Source of the DNA: Candidatus Brockarchaeota archaeon
GTDB taxonomy: Archaea > Thermoproteota > EX4484-205 > DTQO01
DNA: 9,408 bases
NCBI GenBank assembly: GCA_017601265.1
Contig: JAFNJA010000073.1
Coordinates: 1 to 9,408 of the forward strand
Direction: 5' to 3'
Positions 1 to 4,623 of the stretch are shown piece by piece; within the stretch, counting starts at the first letter, position 1; every line of letters starts with the position of its first letter. The position numbers and the translations under genes are program-made. Below the pieces are notes generated by a model. That model made no database searches. It worked only from the letters and a program-made list of their open reading frames with translations, and had not been told where the DNA came from.

Positions 1-528
1 GAAGGAGGTAGTATTGAGCCTCTCGCATCCATACGGGACGTGCGTGAACCAGGGAAGGAGGGCGCCGAGGCCTTCCTTGTACCTCCGCTCCCAAGTGGCG
101 GAAAGGGCGCCGAGCGTCTTTCCGTGGTAACCCCTTACGAAAGCCAGTATCTCCGTTTTCCCGGTCGCCTTGACGGCCGTCTTGAGGGCCGCTTCGACCG
201 CCTCCGCGCCGCTGTTCGTCATTATCGCGGAATCCAAGTCCTTGGGAGCCGCCTTCGCGAGCTCCTCCAAGAAGGATGCGCGGGCGTCGTTGTAGAACGA
301 ACCGTGGCAGGTCAGCAGCTTCTCCGCTTGGGCCTCTATGGCATCGATTATTTTCCGGTGGCCGTAACCGAGGAGGGCGACGCCGTAGCCGGAAGTGAGG
401 TCTACGTACCTCCGTCCCTCGAGATCGTACAGCTCCGCGCCCTTCCCCCTCACGAGCACTTGCTTCCTCTTCGCGTAAACCCTGGCTTGGTAAAGGTCTT
501 CCTTGGCCACGACGCTTTCTTTATCCAT
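1..528 (-). CDS. lysJ: LysW-gamma-L-lysine/L-ornithine aminotransferase LysJ (N-terminal part)
   Basis: Class III PLP-dependent aminotransferase. In this pathway LysJ transaminates the LysW-bound aminoadipate (or glutamate) semialdehyde to LysW-lysine (or LysW-ornithine). The first 176 residues are present and the frame runs open to the window edge, roughly 45% of the usual ~400 aa. Visible family signatures are GYGVALLGYGH (residues 47-57), the cofactor phosphate-binding NSGAEAVEAALK (105-116) and GYHGKTLGALSAT (133-145). The catalytic PLP lysine lies beyond the edge and cannot be checked. The ATG at 528 overlaps the end of lysZ by 8 nt, so translational coupling is likely; no strong Shine-Dalgarno is seen. 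ArgD is the close alternative by sequence, but the lysW operon context favours LysJ, which may serve both lysine and arginine synthesis. Confidence 0.93.
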   Translation of the reverse strand, partial: MDKESVVAKEDLYQARVYAKRKQVLVRGKGAELYDLEGRRYVDLTSGYGVALLGYGHRKIIDAIEAQAEKLLTCHGSFYNDARASFLEELAKAAPKDLDSAIMTNSGAEAVEAALKTAVKATGKTEILAFVRGYHGKTLGALSATWERRYKEGLGALLPWFTHVPYGCERLNTTSF

Positions 529-1321
529 GTATTATCGTGCCCTTCCCTTCGAGCGCCCTTGAGACGGGGCGCTCCACCAGCCCGTTGGCTATCACGGCCC
601 TTGGTACGCCGTTCGAGACCGCCTCTAGCGCAGCGTGGACCTTCCTCATCATCCCGTGCCCGATCTTGGGCCTCAACTCGACGGCTTTTTCGGCCGGGAG
701 GGAAGGCAACAACTCGCCATCGACCAGAAGCCCGTCGACGTTCGTCATCAAAACCAAAGCCTCGGCCTTCGTCTCGACGGCGATCCGGGAAGCGACTGAG
801 TCGCTGTCCACGTTCAGCGGATCGAACTCTTCGCTTACCGCGACCGGGGCGACGACCGGGCAGTATCCCCCTTTGATCAAGTGGAAGAGGAGCTTGCCGT
901 TCACCGACAGATTCCCGCCCGTGTAGCCGCCGTCTATCACCCTCCTCCTCCCCCTTTCGTCGAGAATCAAGAGCCTCTCCTTCCTTTGCGCGCTGACAAG
1001 CATGCCGTCGACGCCGCACAAACCCAGGGCGTTCACGCCCCTGCTTTGGAGCATGGCCACGACCCTCTTGTTCAACTTTCCGGCCATGACCATCTGGTAA
1101 ATTTCCACCGTTTCCCTGTCCGTGTAGCGGCTCCTCATCCCGCTTGGAGAAACGACGAAGACCGGCTTCTTGCCCAGCAATTCCGTGAAAGCGGAAACCT
1201 CGGCAGCGCCGCCGTGCACGACGACCAGCCCGCCGCTCCTTGACGAGATAGAAGCCAAATCGTCCATCACGTAGCCTGCTCCTGAGGAGAGCAGGCTTCC
1301 GCCTACCTTGACCACTATCAT
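521..1321 (-). CDS. lysZ: LysW-aminoadipate/LysW-glutamate kinase LysZ
   Basis: Amino-acid kinase family enzyme of 266 aa, a normal length for LysZ/ArgB. It phosphorylates the side-chain carboxylate of LysW-bound alpha-aminoadipate (or glutamate) with ATP. Seen in sequence: VKVGGSLL near the N-terminus (nucleotide site), VVVHGGAAEV, SRYTDRETVEIYQ (substrate region typical of LysZ), NVDSDSVASRIA, TNVDGLL and GHGMMRKVHAALEAVSNGV. The usual HGGG glycine loop reads HGGA here. The ATG at 1321 lies 5 nt after the lysY stop and puts the kinase core at residue 1. A GTG at 1330, overlapping the lysY TGA as GTGA, is an alternative start adding three residues. No Shine-Dalgarno is visible, which fits leaderless initiation from the TATA-like element at 1351-1360 or coupling to lysY. 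Classical ArgB is the alternative; the neighbours argue for LysZ. Confidence 0.94.
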   Translation of the reverse strand: MIVVKVGGSLLSSGAGYVMDDLASISSRSGGLVVVHGGAAEVSAFTELLGKKPVFVVSPSGMRSRYTDRETVEIYQMVMAGKLNKRVVAMLQSRGVNALGLCGVDGMLVSAQRKERLLILDERGRRRVIDGGYTGGNLSVNGKLLFHLIKGGYCPVVAPVAVSEEFDPLNVDSDSVASRIAVETKAEALVLMTNVDGLLVDGELLPSLPAEKAVELRPKIGHGMMRKVHAALEAVSNGVPRAVIANGLVERPVSRALEGKGTIIHG

Positions 1322-1326
1322 CGGAT

Positions 1327-2388
1327 TCACACGGGGTGGATTCCAGGGGATTTTAAACCCTTGGATTCTTCCTCCCCCAACATAAGGTTCATGCACTGCA
1401 CGGCGTTGCCCGCCGCTCCCTTGATCAGGTTGTCTATCGCAGAAAAGATGACGAGCCTCTTGGCGTGCTCGTCCAGCTCGAACCCGATGTCGCAGTAATT
1501 GGAACCGGCCAAAACCTTCGGATCCGGGAGGCCGTGCAGGATCGTGGGATCTTTCACGAGCCTCACGAAAGGTTCGCCCTCGTACGACTCCCTGTAAGCT
1601 TTCCAGACGTCCTTGTTCTCGAGTTCGCGCGTTTGGAACGCGTGGATCGTGCAGAGTATTCCCCTGACCATGTTCACCGCGTGGGGCGTGAACGAGACCA
1701 CGACTTTTCCGGCCGCCGCGGAGCCGACCTCCTGCTCTATCTCGGCTATGTGCCTGTGGCCGACCGGCTGGTACGGCCTGACGACGCCGTACCTCTCCGG
1801 GTGGTACCCTTCGAGCGTTGGCGAAGCTCCGCCTCCTGAAGATCCGATCTTCGCGTCGATGACGATCGGTTCCGCGTTCACCAGCCCCTTCGAGACGACC
1901 GGAAAGAGGCCGAGGATCGCCGCCGTGGCCATGCAGCCGGGCACGGCGACGAGCTGCGCGCCCCTGATCTCGTCCCTGTGAAGTTCAGGCAAGCCGAGTA
2001 CGGCCTCCCGGAGCAGCTCGGGGAACGGGTGCTTCCAGCGGTACCACCTCTCGTACTCCTCCCCGTTTTTCAACCTGAAGTCGGCGCTGAGGTCGACCAC
2101 CCTTTTCCCCGCCTTCAGGAGTTCCGCGGCGAAGGGCGCGGACGAACCGTGCGGGAGCGCCAAGAAGAAAAGCTCGGCCAGCTCCGCGGCCTCCGGAATC
2201 GCCGGGGACGAGAACTTCAAATCGGTCAAACCCCTGAGGTTCGGATGGACCTTGTGCACGGCTTTTCCCTCGAACCTCTTGGAGGTGACGAAAGCCACCT
2301 CGACGCCGCCGTGGCCCAGCAGGATCCTCAGCAGCTCCCCGCCCACGTAGCCGGAGCCGCCGAAGATCCCGACCTTTCGAACGCCCAT
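1327..2388 (-). CDS. lysY: LysW-aminoadipyl/glutamyl-phosphate reductase LysY
   Basis: NADPH-dependent reductase of the ArgC/LysY family, 353 aa. It converts the LysW-bound acyl phosphate made by LysZ to the semialdehyde. The Rossmann loop GGSGYVG lies at residues 10-16. The catalytic cysteine is C152 within VPGCMATA, and the conserved HRH of the active site (211-213) is in GHRHIAEIEQE. KIGSSGGGASPT (180-191) and NLIKGAAGNAVQCMN (320-334) are further family motifs. The ATG at 2388 shares one base with the lysX stop (TGATG) and is the first start that gives a clean dinucleotide-binding N-terminus; the reading frame stays open far upstream but only inside lysX. The last ~15 residues are a non-conserved tail and contain the TATA-like element proposed for lysZ. 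Confidence 0.95.
   Translation of the reverse strand: MGVRKVGIFGGSGYVGGELLRILLGHGGVEVAFVTSKRFEGKAVHKVHPNLRGLTDLKFSSPAIPEAAELAELFFLALPHGSSAPFAAELLKAGKRVVDLSADFRLKNGEEYERWYRWKHPFPELLREAVLGLPELHRDEIRGAQLVAVPGCMATAAILGLFPVVSKGLVNAEPIVIDAKIGSSGGGASPTLEGYHPERYGVVRPYQPVGHRHIAEIEQEVGSAAAGKVVVSFTPHAVNMVRGILCTIHAFQTRELENKDVWKAYRESYEGEPFVRLVKDPTILHGLPDPKVLAGSNYCDIGFELDEHAKRLVIFSAIDNLIKGAAGNAVQCMNLMLGEEESKGLKSPGIHPV
1351..1360 (-). promoter_or_regulatory. Putative internal TATA box for lysZ-lysJ
   Basis: GGGTTTAAAA on the minus strand, inside the 3' end of lysY. Its centre is about 26 nt upstream of position 1329, next to the GTG (1330) and ATG (1321) start candidates of lysZ. No Shine-Dalgarno precedes lysZ. 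A leaderless transcript starting at or near the lysZ start codon is therefore possible. The match to the archaeal TTTAAA core is good, but one AT-rich hexamer can occur by chance. Confidence 0.4.
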
Positions 2389-3248
2389 CACTTCTTCATG
2401 CTCCGGAACACGTACTTCACTATTTCCTCCGCTATGTTGACCCCCGTCGCGGTCGCGGCCGCCTTGAACTCCGTCGTGTGGTTCACCTCGTGCACGAGGA
2501 GGCCGTCCTTTTCGGACTCCATCATGTCGACTCCCACTACCTCCCCCTTGACAGCTTTGGAAGCCTTCACGGCGATCTTTTCTATCTCGCCCGTCACCTT
2601 GCATGGCTCCGAGGACCCTCCGACCGCCACGTTGGTCTTCCACTCTCCCGGAGGGGAGTACCTGTAGATCGCCGCGACCGGCCTCCCGCCGATAACGACG
2701 CACCTGATGTCCCTCGGGGGCCTGTTGACGTACTCTTGGATGTAGAAGACCTGGTACAGCGGGTACATGTAGGTCCGGTCCTCGAGTATGGCTTCCGCCG
2801 TGTCCTCGTCCTTCAGGGGAGCTATCAGCCTCCCCCAGCTCCCCACGACGGGCTTCAAAATCGCGGGATACCCCAGCGCGTTCGCCGCCTTCGCTGCCGC
2901 CGCGGGAGTGAAGGCCACGAGCGTCCTCGGCGTCTTGACGCCGTGCCTCTCCAAGGCAACCGAGCTCAACAGCTTGTTGCCGCACGTGTTCGACGTGAAG
3001 AAAGAGTTGATGACCCTGATCCCGGAACCCTCGAGGACCGCCGTCATGTGCAACCCCCTGTAAAAGGAGACGCACCTCATGAGGACCGTCCCGCAGCCGA
3101 TCTCCTCGGCCCTCTTCCTGCCGAGCTCCAACACCATGTCCTTTGCGTCGACGTGCTTCAGGGGCAGGGATAGGCGACGGGAAGCCAGGATTATCGATTT
3201 CTCTTCGTACCTCACCCGGTCAGAAACCAGAGCCGCGACCGACCCCAA
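2388..3248 (-). CDS. lysX: LysW-alpha-aminoadipate (or glutamate) ligase LysX
   Basis: ATP-grasp ligase that joins the alpha-amino group of alpha-aminoadipate (LysX) or glutamate (ArgX) to the C-terminal glutamate of LysW. From a TTG at 3248 it is 286 aa, close to the ~280 aa of characterised LysX, and begins VAALVSDRVRYEEKS, the expected N-terminal strand and helix. Motifs: KPVVGSWGR (132-140, ATP loop), QEYVNRPPRDIR (171-182) and LLVHEVNHTTEFK (250-262, metal and phosphate binding). TTG is the only plausible initiator near the expected N-terminus. It lies 8 nt after the lysW stop, with a GGGGAG Shine-Dalgarno-like run (3260-3265) about 11 nt upstream. The loop after the ATP site reads TNVAVGG, where Thermus LysX has TNTARGG (recalled). 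I therefore do not decide between aminoadipate, glutamate or dual specificity. Confidence 0.93.
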   Translation of the reverse strand: MGSVAALVSDRVRYEEKSIILASRRLSLPLKHVDAKDMVLELGRKRAEEIGCGTVLMRCVSFYRGLHMTAVLEGSGIRVINSFFTSNTCGNKLLSSVALERHGVKTPRTLVAFTPAAAAKAANALGYPAILKPVVGSWGRLIAPLKDEDTAEAILEDRTYMYPLYQVFYIQEYVNRPPRDIRCVVIGGRPVAAIYRYSPPGEWKTNVAVGGSSEPCKVTGEIEKIAVKASKAVKGEVVGVDMMESEKDGLLVHEVNHTTEFKAAATATGVNIAEEIVKYVFRSMKK

Positions 3249-3256
3249 TAATCGGA

Positions 3257-3427
3257 CTACTCCCCCCAATCTTCGCCTTTGAGTTCCGCCTTTCTCAGCT
3301 GCACTTTCGCGCCGGCCTTCACGACCTCGATGTCCGATCCGCACTCGTCGCAAGTCAAGATCTCGCCGTCGACGGCGTCGTCCGGCACATCGATGTCGGC
3401 TTCGCACTCAGGGCATTTTCCTTTCAA
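3257..3427 (-). CDS. lysW: LysW amino-group carrier protein
   Basis: Small acidic zinc-finger protein of 56 aa, the same size as Thermus LysW. It protects the amino group of alpha-aminoadipate (or glutamate) during lysine or arginine synthesis and serves as the docking handle for LysX, LysZ, LysY and LysJ. The protein has two CxxC pairs (CPEC at 5-8 and CDEC at 26-29) that would bind zinc, and it ends in the diagnostic EDWGE, whose terminal glutamate carries the substrate. The start is a TTG at 3427 preceded at 6-nt spacing by a good Shine-Dalgarno (AAGGAG, 3434-3439). Extending upstream to the ATG at 3547 would add an unconserved Arg/Pro-rich segment crossing the promoter, so that start was not used. 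It is the first gene of the operon. Confidence 0.95.
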   Translation of the reverse strand: MKGKCPECEADIDVPDDAVDGEILTCDECGSDIEVVKAGAKVQLRKAELKGEDWGE

Positions 3428-3433
3428 CTCGAT

Positions 3434-3439
3434 CTCCTT
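3434..3439 (-). promoter_or_regulatory. Shine-Dalgarno of lysW (decides the TTG start)
   Basis: AAGGAG read on the minus strand, with 6 nt (ATCGAG) before the TTG at 3427. It is the clearest ribosome binding site in the operon and fixes the short 56-aa form of LysW. Confidence 0.75.
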
Positions 3440-3475
3440 CTGCGCACGAGGGGTTACCACCTCTAACGGCGCATT

Positions 3476-3483
3476 CTTAAAAC
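3476..3483 (-). promoter_or_regulatory. Putative TATA box of the lysW operon
   Basis: GTTTTAAG on the minus strand, preceded by a purine-rich GCGAAA that could act as a BRE. Using the usual archaeal spacing of about 26 nt from TATA centre to start site, transcription would begin near 3453. That leaves a leader of about 25 nt that includes the lysW Shine-Dalgarno. The element is an AT-rich island in an otherwise GC-rich intergenic stretch. Confidence 0.55.
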
Positions 3484-3493
3484 TTTCGCAGCT

Positions 3494-3516
3494 GGGCCGG
3501 CGGGGCGGGGGACGGG
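3494..3516 (+). other. Four-tract G-quadruplex motif in the divergent promoter region
   Basis: Four G-tracts of 3, 4, 5 and 3 guanines at 3494-3496, 3502-3505, 3507-3511 and 3514-3516, separated by loops of 5, 1 and 2 nt. This satisfies the strict G3+ N1-7 pattern on the plus strand, which is the template strand for lysW. It ends about 11 bp upstream of the lysW TATA box. Whether it folds is unknown. Confidence 0.55.
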
Positions 3517-3545
3517 CACCTCGCAGCTTCTCCCGTCGGCCGGCC
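3495..3545. repeat. Nested inverted repeat in the divergent intergenic region
   Basis: Outer arms GGCCGGC (3495-3501) and GCCGGCC (3539-3545) are perfectly complementary. An inner perfect pair, GACGGG (3511-3516) and CCCGTC (3532-3537), lies between them around a 15-nt loop. It overlaps the G-quadruplex motif, so the two structures would be alternatives. In such GC-rich sequence a chance origin is possible. Confidence 0.4.
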
Positions 3546-3547
3546 AA

Positions 3548-3574
3548 GCGGGAAAGGCGTTCTCCACTTCCCGC
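3548..3574. repeat. Inverted repeat GCGGGAA-N13-TTCCCGC
   Basis: Perfect 7-bp arms at 3548-3554 and 3568-3574 with a 13-nt spacer, just upstream of the putative promoter of the rightward operon. The size would suit an operator for a dimeric regulator between divergent genes. No known regulator site is recognised. Confidence 0.4.
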
Positions 3575-3592
3575 CTTTTAGGCTCGGGACAA

Positions 3593-3602
3593 ACTTTTTT
3601 AC
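3593..3602 (+). promoter_or_regulatory. Putative TATA-like element of the rightward operon
   Basis: ACTTTTTTAC on the plus strand. At normal archaeal spacing it would place the start site near 3624, about 14 nt before the TTG at 3638, giving a very short leader without a Shine-Dalgarno. A second AT-rich candidate, CCTTTTAGG at 3575-3582, would initiate near 3604. I cannot choose firmly between them. Confidence 0.4.
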
Positions 3603-3616
3603 CCGGAAAGAGCCGA

Positions 3617-3630
3617 GCGCCAAGTGGCGC
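3617..3630. repeat. Palindrome GCGCCA-AG-TGGCGC at the 5' end of the rightward operon
   Basis: Perfect 6-bp arms (3617-3622 and 3625-3630) around a 2-nt centre, ending 7 nt before the TTG start at 3638 and covering the predicted transcription start. It could be a repressor operator. A 2-nt loop is too tight for a good RNA hairpin, so a DNA-binding site is the likelier role, if it has one. Confidence 0.4.
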
Positions 3631-3637
3631 CACAACA

Positions 3638-4621
3638 TTGGCAGAGCCGTCGGACCTTCTCAACAAGTTCAGGAAATGCGTCCAAGAGATAGAGGAGATG
3701 ATCGGGAGGCTGCAGGACTTGGCCCGGCTCGTCAGATCTGGGGAGATACCGAAGGAAGCTGCCGAACCCCTGAAGGACGAGTACATGCGGGGCTTGCTGG
3801 GCCACGCGGAGCGCTTCTTCACGCTGGAGGACGGCCTCGAGGCTGAGCGCGCGCGTATAAGGCTCGAACTCGAGAGGCACAGGAGCAGCAAAAAGACCAG
3901 GGCCTTGGAAGCGAGGATAGGGCAGATCGAGGACGCGTTCAAGTCCGTCAACCTGCAGGTCGAACTTATGACCGTGAAATACTACCTGATGTTCCTGAGC
4001 TCGGCCATGAAGAGGGGGGAGATGACGAAGGAAGAGTTCGACAAGCAGAGGGACGTTTACAGGCATTTCCTGGATTCGGTAGCGGAGAGGTGGGCTTACC
4101 AGAAGAACGAGTTGAACAAGGGCATCTCCGGCCTCGAGCCCCAGCTGGAAAGCATCACCAGCGACCTGAAGGAGCTTTGGGTCAGGCACACCGTGGGGGA
4201 GATACCCCAGGCGGAATACAACTCCGCCAGGACGAGGCTTGAGGAGAAACTGAAGAGCGTCGAGAGCAGCATAGAGAAGTACAGGAGGTACATCGACGCC
4301 GTCGACGCCAGGGTCTTCGAATGCTACCTGCTCTACACCCAGCCGAACCCGGAGGTCAGCTTCGACTTCGAGTCGATAACGCCCCCTGAAGAACTGCCAA
4401 AGATAACGGACCTGGAGGGCAAGGTGAAGGTGGGGGACGAGCTCCTGACGCCACAGGAACTCTACGACAGGACCCTTTACCAATACAGCCTCATATGGGG
4501 GATGGGTAGCGCGTCGACGAAATCCAACCTCGAGAAGGACATCAGGAAGCTGATGGAGAAGGGCATGACGAGGGAGCAGGCGCTCGTCTACTTGAACGAA
4601 TCGGTCAGAGGGAAAAGGTAG
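3638..4621 (+). CDS. Cytoplasmic coiled-coil protein with three SHOCT-like motifs
   Basis: 327 aa, function not recognised. The protein is highly charged, with no signal peptide and no membrane segment, and is mostly helical with long heptad-like stretches (about 10-32, 60-115, 145-225). A short helix-turn-helix-like motif, G-E-hydrophobic-x4-[A/F/Y]-x6-[Y/L]-x3-L, occurs at residues 35-53, 127-145 and 187-205 in the same register. It resembles SHOCT modules, best seen in GEMTKEEFDKQRDVY. A C-terminal GMTREQALVYLNES (309-322) is a further short helical motif. The start is a TTG at 3638, with no in-frame ATG before the conserved region. The stop is 2 nt before the next gene, so it is the promoter-proximal gene of a three-gene operon whose second product carries the same motif in its cytoplasmic tail. 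A CdvA-like annotation is conceivable for the coiled coil, but no PRC-barrel is seen. A cytoplasmic partner or scaffold of the membrane system is inferred. Confidence 0.85.
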   Translation: MAEPSDLLNKFRKCVQEIEEMIGRLQDLARLVRSGEIPKEAAEPLKDEYMRGLLGHAERFFTLEDGLEAERARIRLELERHRSSKKTRALEARIGQIEDAFKSVNLQVELMTVKYYLMFLSSAMKRGEMTKEEFDKQRDVYRHFLDSVAERWAYQKNELNKGISGLEPQLESITSDLKELWVRHTVGEIPQAEYNSARTRLEEKLKSVESSIEKYRRYIDAVDARVFECYLLYTQPNPEVSFDFESITPPEELPKITDLEGKVKVGDELLTPQELYDRTLYQYSLIWGMGSASTKSNLEKDIRKLMEKGMTREQALVYLNESVRGKR

Positions 4622-4623
4622 CC

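Noticed and set aside
450..1019. Arg-rich minus-strand open frame overlapping lysZ and lysJ.
   Set aside because: It overlaps two clearly identified enzymes in another frame and has shadow composition.
3249..3407. N-terminal extension of LysX to an ATG at 3407.
   Set aside because: It would overlap almost all of lysW and encodes Arg-rich sequence not found in LysX proteins.
3428..3547. N-terminal extension of LysW to an ATG at 3547.
   Set aside because: It adds a low-complexity Arg/Pro stretch and crosses the TATA-like box. The TTG at 3427 has a good Shine-Dalgarno and gives the family length.
3638..4621. Assignment of the coiled-coil gene as the cell-division protein CdvA.
   Set aside because: The coiled coil and length are loosely compatible, but no N-terminal PRC-barrel is visible and no cdvB/cdvC is adjacent. 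The neighbours are a surface protein and a permease.
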